Source of the DNA: Phaeobacter piscinae
GTDB taxonomy: Bacteria; Pseudomonadota; Alphaproteobacteria; Rhodobacterales; Rhodobacteraceae
Direction: 5' to 3'
Assembly: GCF_002407245.1 (NCBI RefSeq)
Contig: NZ_CP010681.1
Coordinates: 620,001-684,000 of the forward strand
DNA: 64,000 nucleotides
Shown: in pieces, positions 27,171-35,643 of the stretch
Layout: each line of letters begins with the position of its first letter
Numbering within the stretch: the stretch's first letter is position 1
Translations under genes and position numbers: made by a program
Notes under the pieces: model-generated
Databases searched by the model: none
What the model saw: the letters and a program-made list of their open reading frames with translations, nothing else
What the model was told of the DNA's origin: nothing

Positions 27171-29117
27171 CTATGTTCGGGGGAGCGGTGTTTTGCGGGA
27201 TTTCCGTGACTGCCCATGCGCGGTCTTATCCCAGAAAAACGGTTTGAAGATCAGCTCATAAAGCGCCTTGTAAACGGCGATCACACCCATCGGGAAATAC
27301 AGGATCATGCTGGGCGCCCAAAGCGCCAGCCAGCGCCGTCCGCTGGCGAAGGCGGCGGTGATCCCGATCGTGATGCCCAGCAATTCAAAGAACACCAATA
27401 CGGCAGCAGCGAGGTAGGGCGCCCCGGCAGGCAGCAGTGGCGTGCTGGGATGGTCGAATCCCAGGGTGATCAGCCAGAAGGTCCAGAGGCAGGGGGCCAG
27501 CAGGAACTGACCGACCGTGCCGAGGAAGAAGGCCTGCAAGCCAAGAAATTGCCGCCAGCCCAGTTGCCGCGCCAGGACAGCGGGGCGGCGCATATGGACC
27601 AGATAGGTGACCATGAAGCCCTTCAGCCAGCGTGATCGTTGCTTGACCCATGGCCAGGGGCGGCAGTTTGCCTCCTCATAGGTGGTGGTGGGGAGCATCT
27701 CCGTGCGATAGCCAAGACGGCAGAGTCGGACGCCAAGATCAGCATCCTCGGTCACGTTATGGGCGTCCCAACCGCCCAGTTGCTCAAGTATGTCGCGGCG
27801 AATGAAAAGTGTGGTGCCGCCCAAGGGCACTACCAGACCGAGGCGCGCGATGCCCGGCAGTACGATGCGGAACCAGCTGGCGTATTCAAGCGTGAAGCAG
27901 CGCGATATCCAGTTCTGACCGGGGTTGTAGTAATCTAGCGCGCCCTGCAGGCAGGCCAGATCATTGTCGCCTTGTGCAAAGGCGTGCGCAACCTGCTCCA
28001 ATTGGTCAGGGTCTGGTGCATCCTCGGCGTCCCAAACGCCGATAATCTCACCCCGGCAATAGTTCAAGGCGTAGTTCATGGCCCGCGGTTTGGTGGTGAG
28101 ACCGCCGTGGGCGGGTACCTCGATCACCCGGAACCAATCCGGCAGATCGGCGCAGCGGATGGCATTGCGTGTAACCTCGTCATCCTCTTCCAGTACCAGC
28201 AGAATCTCCAGCAAACTTCGCGGATAGGTGAGTTTACACAGGCGTCGCAATAAGGCGCGACCAATCTCCGCCTCCTTGTAGAGGGGCACCAGAACGGAGA
28301 TCCGCGGCAGGCGTCGCTGCGTCGTCGCCCTCCCCAGTGCCTGAACGGAGAGGAGCGGTGTTTTGGGCTGTGATCGGGTCCTTTGATGCAGGCGCTGCCT
28401 GCGTCGATCCTGAAGGTGGGACAGAAAACCAGCGCATTTCAGCAGCACAAACAGCAGTAGCGTCCCAAGAGCTAGGCCGCAGAGCAGGGTGAAAATCGCC
28501 CGCGGAATGATGGTGACAAGCGCGAGGGCCGCCAGTCCGATGATGAGCGGCAGACCGAGCCAGTTCGGCTGGCCAAGGGTGCGGCAGCTGTAGGCCAGCG
28601 GCACGCAGGCGCTGGCATCGCGGGCGAGATCGTCGCGAAAATGAGCGCTCAGCAATTCGGTGATCTGGGCCTCGCTGGCGATGACGGGTCGGATATCGCC
28701 AAAACTACCCGCAAGATCGCGCTGTAGCTCAGCCAGACCGGCCGGATGCGCAATCGCCACCACAAGTGTCTGCCCCAGTTGCATATATGGCAGCGCACAG
28801 CGACGCAGCCAGAACCGGGCGGGTTTGCGCGCGAGCAGACGCGCCTGGGGGCGGTGACCACCCAGATCAACCCGTTGCATTCCATGCTCGGACGACAGCG
28901 CATCCAGAACCTGCTCCCGACTGGCCCATCCTTCCGATACAAGGATGTGATCAATCGGAACACGCTGATGCTGGCGCAGAACCAGCGCCCGCATCAGGTG
29001 GTCCTTGCTGACGGCGTGATGTTCAACGAGACGCCGCTCAAACGACGTCTGGCGTTCTCGCCGGATCAGGGGTCGCGCAGCTTCAATCAGTCTTAGGTTG
29101 TGTTCAGCCATAACCAT
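27171..29117 (-). CDS. GT2 membrane glycosyltransferase with N-terminal MshEN-like domain
   Basis: About 648 residues. The N-terminal ~160 residues resemble MshEN/T2SSE_N repeats (ILVSEGWASREQVLDALSSE), the module that binds cyclic di-GMP in some glycosyltransferases, but the key RLG and glycine positions are poorly kept. Two membrane helices follow (~190-235), then a GT-A domain with ISVLVPLYKEAE, VWDAEDAPDP, TEDADLGVRL and the QRSRWLKGF motif, then three or four C-terminal helices. This layout fits a polysaccharide synthase of the cellulose-synthase-like group. The start is uncertain: ATGs at 29117 and 29111 have no good ribosome site. Confidence 0.8.
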   Translation of the reverse strand: MVMAEHNLRLIEAARPLIRRERQTSFERRLVEHHAVSKDHLMRALVLRQHQRVPIDHILVSEGWASREQVLDALSSEHGMQRVDLGGHRPQARLLARKPARFWLRRCALPYMQLGQTLVVAIAHPAGLAELQRDLAGSFGDIRPVIASEAQITELLSAHFRDDLARDASACVPLAYSCRTLGQPNWLGLPLIIGLAALALVTIIPRAIFTLLCGLALGTLLLFVLLKCAGFLSHLQDRRRQRLHQRTRSQPKTPLLSVQALGRATTQRRLPRISVLVPLYKEAEIGRALLRRLCKLTYPRSLLEILLVLEEDDEVTRNAIRCADLPDWFRVIEVPAHGGLTTKPRAMNYALNYCRGEIIGVWDAEDAPDPDQLEQVAHAFAQGDNDLACLQGALDYYNPGQNWISRCFTLEYASWFRIVLPGIARLGLVVPLGGTTLFIRRDILEQLGGWDAHNVTEDADLGVRLCRLGYRTEMLPTTTYEEANCRPWPWVKQRSRWLKGFMVTYLVHMRRPAVLARQLGWRQFLGLQAFFLGTVGQFLLAPCLWTFWLITLGFDHPSTPLLPAGAPYLAAAVLVFFELLGITIGITAAFASGRRWLALWAPSMILYFPMGVIAVYKALYELIFKPFFWDKTAHGQSRKSRKTPLPRT

Positions 29118-29145
29118 ACAGTTTATGCGGTTATGGATTCGAACA

Positions 29146-29214
29146 AGGGATTTCTTGGCAGGGCGATTGCCCAAATCCCTGTTATCCATGGCAAAAGCTC
29201 GCCATGGATCGGTG
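29146..29214. other. Two tandem hairpins between carA and the glycosyltransferase gene
   Basis: AGGGATTT (29146-29153) pairs with AAATCCCT (29173-29180), and ATCCATGGC (29184-29192) pairs with GCCATGGAT (29201-29209). Neither is followed by a T-run on the minus strand, in which carA is read; the second is followed by TGCTTTTT on the plus strand. Function unclear; a weak carA terminator is possible. Confidence 0.45.
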
Positions 29215-29248
29215 CTTTTTGCGCAGGCTTATCTAAAGCCGTGCCGAT

Positions 29249-30412
29249 TTACGCGGATTTACGCGCTGCCATTGCCTCGGCGAAACGCTCAAACAGATAG
29301 AAGCTGTCTTGCGGGCCGGGGCTGGCCTCCGGGTGATGCTGGACGGAGTAGACCGGACGATCCGAGATGCGAATGCCGCAGTTGGACCCGTCAAACAATG
29401 AGACATGGGTCTCCTCAACGCCGTCGGGCAGGCTCTGACCATCTACGGCGAAGCCATGGTTCATCGAGGTGATTTCGACTTTGCCGGTGGCGTTCTCTTT
29501 CACCGGGTGGTTGGCTCCGTGGTGGCCGTGGTTCATTTTAACGGTCTTACCGCCGAGCGCCAGCGCCAGCATCTGATGGCCGAGGCAGATCCCGAACATC
29601 GGCAGATCGGTTGTGTCGAGGATTTCCTTGATCATTGGCACGGCATATTCGCCGGTGGCGGCTGGATCGCCCGGACCGTTGGACAGGAAGACGCCATCAG
29701 GGCTATGCGCCAGCACGTCTTCAGCGGTGGCGGAGGCAGGCAGCACGGTGACGTCGCAGCCCGCAGACGCGAGGCACCGCAGAATGTTGCGTTTCGCGCC
29801 ATAGTCTATGGCGACGACTTTGTGCTTGGGATCTTCCTGCCGGGTGTAGCCCTCAGGCCAGGCCCACCGCATCTCGTCCCAACGGTAGCTTTGGGTGCAG
29901 GTTACGTCCTTGGCCAGATCCAGACCTTCCAGACCGGACCATTCGCGGGCCTTGGCGACCAGGGCTTCGATGTCGAAGTTGCCGTCAGGATCATGGGCCA
30001 GCGCCACATGCGGCGCGCCGAGCTGGCGGATTGCACGGGTCAGACGACGGGTATCAACGCCGCCGATGGCAATGCGATTGGTCCGGGTCAGCCAGTCCTT
30101 CAGCTCTTCGGTGGCGCGCCAGTTGGAGGCCAGGGTCGGATCCCATTTCACAACCATGCCCGCGGCGACCGGGTCGGCGGTTTCGTCATCTTCCGGGGTG
30201 ACGCCGGTGTTGCCGATATGGGGGAAGGTGAAGGTCACGATCTGCCCCGCATAGGAGGGGTCGGTCATGATTTCCTGATAGCCGGTCATGGCGGTGTTGA
30301 AGCACAGTTCTGCAACTGTTTCGCCATATGCTCCGAAGCCGTTTCCGTAAAAGATGGTGCCATCTGCGAGCGCCAAACATGCTGTGGGTTTGGGCGTGAC
30401 GGTATCGGCCAT
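29249..30412 (-). CDS. carA: Carbamoyl-phosphate synthase small (glutaminase) chain
   Basis: A 387-residue class I glutamine amidotransferase subunit feeding ammonia to CarB for arginine and pyrimidine synthesis. N-terminal CarA domain: CLALADGTIFYGNGFGAYGE, NTAMTGYQEIMTDPSYAGQI. C-terminal GATase: nucleophile Cys in MFGICLGHQMLALALGG, partner His in VQHHPEASPGP. ATG at 30412 is the family start. carB is not in the window. Confidence 0.97.
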   Translation of the reverse strand: MADTVTPKPTACLALADGTIFYGNGFGAYGETVAELCFNTAMTGYQEIMTDPSYAGQIVTFTFPHIGNTGVTPEDDETADPVAAGMVVKWDPTLASNWRATEELKDWLTRTNRIAIGGVDTRRLTRAIRQLGAPHVALAHDPDGNFDIEALVAKAREWSGLEGLDLAKDVTCTQSYRWDEMRWAWPEGYTRQEDPKHKVVAIDYGAKRNILRCLASAGCDVTVLPASATAEDVLAHSPDGVFLSNGPGDPAATGEYAVPMIKEILDTTDLPMFGICLGHQMLALALGGKTVKMNHGHHGANHPVKENATGKVEITSMNHGFAVDGQSLPDGVEETHVSLFDGSNCGIRISDRPVYSVQHHPEASPGPQDSFYLFERFAEAMAARKSA

Positions 30413-30653
30413 GGCGCGACTCTCCAATCTGGGCAAAATTCATGGGCTTTTAAGGGGAGGGCCGCAAGGCGTCAAGCCTGCCTAGGCGTGTTACGGCCGT
30501 GTTCTGACCCTGTACAGCTGGTCTTCTTGCTTGGCTAAGGCCTTTGATGGCCGCTGGGGAGTGCCCCAACGTCATTCGAAGGGCCGCAACTTGAATTGCC
30601 CTACCACTTTAGGTAAAGATCCGGTTTCCGACTCCGTGGGAATGGACAGATAA

Positions 30654-31127
30654 ATGGATACGCGAACTCGGGTCAATATGGCCCTGAAACAGGCCATGAA
30701 GGACCGCGCAGCAGCCCGACTGGCAACCCTGCGTCTGATCAATGCCGCGATCAAGGACCGCGAAATTGCCGAGCGGGTGGATGGCGAAGCGGGGGGGATC
30801 GGTGATGCTGAAATCCTCGCCATTCTTGGTAAGATGACCAAGCAGCGCAAGGAGAGTGCGCGCGCCTATGAAGAGGGTGGGCGGCTGGATCTGGCAGAGC
30901 GCGAGCTAGGTGAGATTGCCATCATCGAAGAATTCCTGCCCAAGCAGCTGAGCGACGAAGAAGTCGCCGAAGCGGTAAAGACCGCCGTTGCCGATACTGG
31001 CGCCCAGTCGATCCGGGATATGGGTAAGGTGATGGGCGCGCTGAAGGGCAAATACACCGGCCAGATGGATTTCGGCAAGGTTGGCCCGCTGGTCAAGGAT
31101 CAGCTGTGCCAAGGGGGCGATTGCTGA
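30654..31127 (+). CDS. GatB/YqeY domain protein
   Basis: A 157-residue helical protein of the YqeY family, related to the tail domain of GatB that contacts tRNA. N-terminus MDTRTRVNMALKQAMKDRAA and the conserved LRLINAAIKDREI, EIAIIEEFLPKQLSDEE and GQMDFGKVGPLVKDQL are typical. Divergent from carA. Precise function not established. Confidence 0.9.
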   Translation: MDTRTRVNMALKQAMKDRAAARLATLRLINAAIKDREIAERVDGEAGGIGDAEILAILGKMTKQRKESARAYEEGGRLDLAERELGEIAIIEEFLPKQLSDEEVAEAVKTAVADTGAQSIRDMGKVMGALKGKYTGQMDFGKVGPLVKDQLCQGGDC

Positions 31128-31160
31128 CCTGCCTCTGACGGGCGGATAACGTTGCAGAGA

Positions 31161-31946
31161 TCAGAAGCCCGCCGCGTTTGGCGGGCTTTTTTGTGTGCGC
31201 GGCATAACGGGGTTTCGGCACAGATCGGCGGCTTGCTTCAGGAAGCTGTCCTGTATGTCTGCTGCAAACGGATTGTCGCGCAGGATCGCCTCCAGCACGC
31301 CGGGGGCATCCCCGGTCACCATGCGGCTGGCCTGCTGCATCAGCTCGAAACTGGTGGTGGTCATCCGAAGTGTCTCCGGCGCGACCTGATTGAGGGCCTG
31401 AGCGATCAGATGGGTGAGCCCCTGTACCGTCGCCAATTCACGGTCATGCGCTTCGGGTGTGGTCCAGATCACCTCAAGCCGAAAGATATGCCGCAACATT
31501 GCTGCCAAGCGTAATGGGCGACCGCCGCGCAGGGGGCAAAGGGCGATTTTCTGACCCGCGAGTCCCTGCCGGGTGCTTTCGGGACCAAAGAGTGGATGGG
31601 TGCCAAGCAGATTGACCTCTGGCGGCAAGATCCGTTGCATCACATCGGCCGGCGCCATTTTCACTGATCCGACATCCAGCACCCATGTGCCGGGCCGAAC
31701 CAGCGGCGCGAGCGCGTGACACAGCGGCTCCATCGCGCTGACAGGTACGGCCAGGATCACCAGGGGGCGGGCGGCGGTTTCCGCAAGTGAGCCAAACCGG
31801 AGAGATGGGTGGCGTGGCCTCTCATCGGTCTGTACCGGATCATAGACGCAGATTGGCACCAGGGGTGACAGCTGACGGGCGATTAACTGCCCAAATGCGC
31901 CAAAGCCAATGAGGCCAACACGGGAGAATAGAGGAGGTTGGGGCAT
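31161..31946 (-). CDS. Prephenate/arogenate dehydrogenase family protein (TyrA-like)
   Basis: A 261-residue NAD(P)-dependent dehydrogenase. Rossmann motif VGLIGFGAFGQLIA, conserved VLDVGSVKMAPADVM and LLGTHPLFGPESTRQG (the catalytic-His region of TyrA), and THLIAQALNQ. There is no ACT or chorismate mutase domain and the protein is shorter than most TyrA, so activity on prephenate or arogenate is likely but not certain. Confidence 0.85.
   Translation of the reverse strand: MPQPPLFSRVGLIGFGAFGQLIARQLSPLVPICVYDPVQTDERPRHPSLRFGSLAETAARPLVILAVPVSAMEPLCHALAPLVRPGTWVLDVGSVKMAPADVMQRILPPEVNLLGTHPLFGPESTRQGLAGQKIALCPLRGGRPLRLAAMLRHIFRLEVIWTTPEAHDRELATVQGLTHLIAQALNQVAPETLRMTTTSFELMQQASRMVTGDAPGVLEAILRDNPFAADIQDSFLKQAADLCRNPVMPRTQKSPPNAAGF
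31164..31192 (+). terminator. Rho-independent terminator of yqeY, inside the 3' end of the convergent gene
   Basis: Stem GCCCGCC (31167-31173) with GGCGGGC (31180-31186), loop GCGTTT, then TTTTTTGTG. The hairpin lies within the last codons of the convergent dehydrogenase gene (stop at 31161). Confidence 0.75.
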
Positions 31947-32171
31947 CGAAATCGGGCTCCGGTCTGTGCCGCGATGCCGATGGAAAGGATGGGAGATGAT
32001 GTCTCAGACCGCCGGATCGCGGCGGGGTAAACATCAAAGAAATGAGAATGCGTCCGCCGTTATGGAAACAGCGGATAATAGACGGTCGAAAAGATCAGGC
32101 TCGCATTGGTCATAAGGCAGCCATAGCCGGGCTGGGCGTCTATGTCAAAGGGCAGTACGTCAAGGGGGGCG

Positions 32172-32657
32172 TCATGGCTTGCGAAAGGCGGTCTGTAGTT
32201 CGTCATAGAGCGCCTTGCGCTCATCCTCTGACAGGAAGGCACCAATCTCGACCTCGCGCCCGCTGCCGCGCAGGGTGACATAGTTGGGCACCGGGCCATC
32301 ATCGGTGTGCAGCTCGACCTCTGTCCAATAACGATTGCAACTCCAATTCTGGCGCGCGCCTGTTGGATTTATGCGCTCCAGATGCGCTTCGCTGGGGTCC
32401 AGCGTCAGCACCTCCAGCACGTGGCGGTCGCGGCGGCTGCGGTCCAGCGCCCATTTGACGGCAAAGAGCGTGGCCGTCACAAAGGGCAGTACCCCCCAGA
32501 GTGCAGCGCTGCCCAAAAGCGGGATCATTGGAATGGTGATCAGCGCGGCGAGTACGCCGAGAAAACGCACATACCCCTCCGGTGGCAGCGATTGATGCGG
32601 CCAAAGATGCAGCTCCTGATAACTGTCGGTCCGGGTGGTGATCCATTGGTAGGGCAT
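32172..32657 (-). CDS. DUF2244 membrane protein
   Basis: A 161-residue protein with two membrane helices (~30-70, YVRFLGVLAALITIPMIPLL then LWGVLPFVTATLFAVKWAL) and a soluble C-terminus with PTGARQNWSCNRYWTEVEL, the DUF2244 signature. Function unknown; often near cytochrome oxidase genes in alphaproteobacteria, as here (ctaD is upstream on the same strand). Confidence 0.85.
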   Translation of the reverse strand: MPYQWITTRTDSYQELHLWPHQSLPPEGYVRFLGVLAALITIPMIPLLGSAALWGVLPFVTATLFAVKWALDRSRRDRHVLEVLTLDPSEAHLERINPTGARQNWSCNRYWTEVELHTDDGPVPNYVTLRGSGREVEIGAFLSEDERKALYDELQTAFRKP

Positions 32658-32744
32658 GGCGTGAATTTAGCGTCTCGGTGAGGGCTGTCCAGCACTCTGG
32701 CGGCAGACAAATTCACAGATGTGCCAAGGCGTGCTGATACAAAG

Positions 32745-32778
32745 AAGAAGGCCCCGAAGCGGGTGCTTCGGGGCCTGT
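32745..32778 (-). terminator. Rho-independent terminator of ctaD
   Basis: A perfect 11-bp stem GGCCCCGAAGC (32750-32760) and GCTTCGGGGCC (32765-32775). On the minus strand it is followed by TTCTTCTTTG. Confidence 0.8.
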
Positions 32779-32801
32779 CTGTGTTTCAACTCATCTGCAC
32801 C

Positions 32802-34475
32802 TTAGTGCGAATGGGAGCGATCCCAGTCTTCCTGCTTGGGCAGGATTTCGAAGGTGTGCTCCGGCGGTGGAGAGGGCAGGGTCCACTCCAGCGTGTCGGC
32901 ATATTCGTTCCAGTAGTTGTTCTGGGTGATACGAGCGCCACGCAGCAGCGAGTAGATCACAACACCGAAGAACAGCAGGAAGGAGGCAAAGGAGAGGAAC
33001 GCGCCATAGGACGAGATCTTGTTCCAGTAGGCGAACCCTTCCGGATAGTCGATGTAGCGGCGCGGCATGCCCTGACGGCCCAGGAAGTGCTGCGGGAAGA
33101 AGGTCAGGTTCGCACCGATGAAGAACATCCAGAAGTGGATCTGGGCGCCCAGCTCGTTGTACTGGCGGCCGGTCATCTTGCCGAAGTAGAAATAGATGCC
33201 GGAGAAGATCGCGAACACTGCGCCCAAGCTCATCACGTAGTGGAAGTGTGCAACCACATAGTAGGTGTCGTGATACGCACGGTCCACAGAGGCCTGCGAC
33301 AGAACCACACCGGTTACACCACCAACGGTGAACAGGAACAGGAAGCCGAAGGCAAACATCATCGGTGCTTTGAATTCAATGGAGCCGCCCCACATGGTGG
33401 CGATCCAGGAGAACACCTTCACGCCCGTGGGAACCGCGATGACCATTGTGGCCAGCATGAAGTAGGCCTGTTGGTTCAGCGACATGCCAACGGTGTACAT
33501 GTGGTGTGCCCATACGACGAAGCCCAGAACACCAATCGCAATGATCGCCCAGACCATCGGCAGGTAGCCAAAGACAGGCTTGCGCGCGAAGGTCGCGATC
33601 ACGTGAGAGATGATGCCAAAGCCCGGCAGGATCACGATGTACACTTCCGGGTGGCCAAAGAACCACAGGATGTGCTGATACAGGATCGGGTCGCCGCCGC
33701 CGGCAGGATCAAAGAAGGTGAAGCCGAAGTTGCGGTCCATCAGCAGCATGGTGATCGCGCCCGCCAGAACCGGCAGGGACAAGAGGATCAGCCAGGAGGT
33801 GACGAAGATCGACCAGCTGAACAGCGGCACCTTGAACAGGGTCATGCCCGGCGCGCGCATGTTCAAGAAGGTGGTGATCATGTTGATCGCACCCAGAATC
33901 GAAGACGCACCAGAGACGTGAACGGCGAAGATCGCCAGGTCCATGGAGAAGCCGCCTTCGTTGGTGGACAGCGGCGGGTAGAGCACCCAGCCAACACCGG
34001 AACCAGCCTGATCATTGCCGCCGGGTGCCAGAACCGACGCAACCGCCAGCGAGGTGCCTGCGACATACATCCAGAACGACAGGTTGTTCATCCGCGGGAA
34101 CGCCATGTCCGGCGCGCCGATCTGCAGCGGCATGAAGTAGTTGCCGAACCCGCCGAACAGGGCAGGAATAACCACGAAGAACATCATCAGGATGCCGTGG
34201 CCAGTGATCAGAACGTTCCAGAGGTGCCCGTTGGGGGTACATTCCGCAGACGCATCTGCAAAAAGACGTGCGCCTTCAAGGCACATGTACTGAACGCCGG
34301 GATCCATCAGTTCAAGCCGCATGTAAACGGTGAACGCGACGGAGATGAAACCAACGATCGCCGAAACGATCAGGTAGAGAATGCCGATATCCTTATGGTT
34401 CGTGCTCATGAACCAGCGGGTAAAGAAACCGCGCTCGTCTTCGTGGCCGTGACCATGAATGGCTGCATCTGCCAT
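32802..34475 (-). CDS. ctaD: Cytochrome c oxidase subunit I (aa3-type)
   Basis: A 557-residue haem-copper oxidase core subunit with twelve membrane helices. Visible motifs: [16 protein letters not shown] at the N-terminus, [17 protein letters not shown] (copper-B ligand His and the D-channel Glu), THMYTVG-like [11 protein letters not shown] with two copper ligands, and [14 protein letters not shown] with the haem ligands. Start ATG at 34475 has AGGAGG upstream. Other ctaC/ctaE subunits are not adjacent. A consensus FNR box lies 106 bp upstream. Confidence 0.97.
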   Translation of the reverse strand: MADAAIHGHGHEDERGFFTRWFMSTNHKDIGILYLIVSAIVGFISVAFTVYMRLELMDPGVQYMCLEGARLFADASAECTPNGHLWNVLITGHGILMMFFVVIPALFGGFGNYFMPLQIGAPDMAFPRMNNLSFWMYVAGTSLAVASVLAPGGNDQAGSGVGWVLYPPLSTNEGGFSMDLAIFAVHVSGASSILGAINMITTFLNMRAPGMTLFKVPLFSWSIFVTSWLILLSLPVLAGAITMLLMDRNFGFTFFDPAGGGDPILYQHILWFFGHPEVYIVILPGFGIISHVIATFARKPVFGYLPMVWAIIAIGVLGFVVWAHHMYTVGMSLNQQAYFMLATMVIAVPTGVKVFSWIATMWGGSIEFKAPMMFAFGFLFLFTVGGVTGVVLSQASVDRAYHDTYYVVAHFHYVMSLGAVFAIFSGIYFYFGKMTGRQYNELGAQIHFWMFFIGANLTFFPQHFLGRQGMPRRYIDYPEGFAYWNKISSYGAFLSFASFLLFFGVVIYSLLRGARITQNNYWNEYADTLEWTLPSPPPEHTFEILPKQEDWDRSHSH

Positions 34476-34580
34476 TAAGGTGCCTCCTGTTGCATAACGA
34501 TAGGCCCAAAAAACCGTATAGGTGGGCCTAGACTCATCTTGCGTTTTAGTTCGCCCGCAACAGGCCTTCAATGGCGGAGT

Positions 34581-34594
34581 TTGATATGGATCAA
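34581..34594. promoter_or_regulatory. FNR/FnrL-type box upstream of ctaD
   Basis: TTGAT-ATGG-ATCAA matches the FNR consensus TTGAT-N4-ATCAA exactly. It is 106 bp before the ctaD ATG, in the 327-bp region shared with the divergent HIT gene (34476-34802), which otherwise contains no gene. Confidence 0.7.
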
Positions 34595-34802
34595 GAATAA
34601 TTGTCGCGGGCAGTCCCGTTTTGGGCTGCGCGGACTCCCGGCGGGTGTCACGGTCGAGGGCGGGACTTCGTTTTGGCGCCCGCGGCATTCATCGCCAATA
34701 CCGCAAAGCGATACTGTTTTGTCAATCAAGATGCCGTGGCATGCTTGACCCCGATCGCCGGTGGCGCGAAAGTCTGTCCGACGACCTCACGGAGTGCAGA
34801 TA

Positions 34803-35228
34803 GTGGCGCAATACGATCCAAACAATATCTTCGCGAAAATTCTGCGCGGAGAGCTTCCCTCCTACAAAGTGTATGAGGATGAGGCGACCTTCGTCTTCAT
34901 GGATATCATGCCGCGATCTGACGGTCATATGCTGGTCATCCCCAAGACGCCGTGCCGCAATCTTCTGGATGCCTCGGCTGAGCAGCTGGCCGCCGTGATG
35001 GCCACGGCGCAGAAGATGAGCCACGTCGCGATGCGCGCGTTCGATGCGCAAGGGGTCACGGTACAGCAGTTCAATGAGGCTGAAGGCGGACAGGAGGTTT
35101 TCCATCTCCATTTTCACATCCTTCCGCGCCGAAGTGGCGACGCTCTGCGCCCGCCGGGGCAGATGGCTGAACCGGGCGTCCTCTCAGCCCATGCCGAGAA
35201 AATGCGGGCTGCGTTGGCATCTATCTAA
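34803..35228 (+). CDS. HIT family protein
   Basis: A 141-residue histidine-triad hydrolase or transferase of nucleotides: HLHFHILPR is the HxHxH motif and FAKILRGELPSYKVYEDE the family N-terminus. GTG at 34803 is taken as start (MAQYDPNN), with GGAG nine bases upstream. Likely substrates are purine nucleoside phosphoramidates, by family. Confidence 0.9.
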   Translation: MAQYDPNNIFAKILRGELPSYKVYEDEATFVFMDIMPRSDGHMLVIPKTPCRNLLDASAEQLAAVMATAQKMSHVAMRAFDAQGVTVQQFNEAEGGQEVFHLHFHILPRRSGDALRPPGQMAEPGVLSAHAEKMRAALASI

Positions 35229-35643
35229 GGGAAAAGGCGATTGCGGGCGGTCTTGCGACTGTGGGTGTTATTGCGCGACCTGCGTCTGTCTTGGGTGACT
35301 TATTCTACCCTGAGGCGAAAAAAGGATTGATATGTGTGACCCGTTTATCCTAGGGTCGCCGAAATTTTCACGCAGTCCTTGAAAAAACTTGGGTTGGCCG
35401 CGTCAGGGGAGTGGCGCGGCGCATAACTGGTGCGGCCTGAAGTCGGTGGCGTTCAATAATGCGGCGTGACCATTCTCGTCACTGTCGGAGTATCAGGCCG
35501 ATGGAGAAAATAGACAGAACCTGGGCAGGGTGACTGCCCTCGTAAGTGTAAGGGCTGATTGGGCTCGCACCGCGTGCATTTGATTGCCGCGGGATTGCAA
35601 AGTGACGGGCGTTTTTGCCTGTGTATGTTGCTGAGGAGGGGCC
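35229..35643. other. 415-bp non-coding stretch
   Basis: No supported ORF and no clear terminator after the HIT gene. It contains several A/T-rich patches (around 35300-35395) that could hold the promoter of the following hydrolase gene, and ends in the GAGGAGGG ribosome site of that gene. No obvious palindrome. Confidence 0.5.

Noticed and set aside
32721..34478. A 585-codon open frame on the plus strand opposite ctaD
   Set aside because: It is the antisense shadow of ctaD; the translation is rich in His, Arg, Gln and Asp with no recognisable domain. Similar shadows opposite pheT, carA, glyQ and the PPDK-like gene were left out for the same reason.
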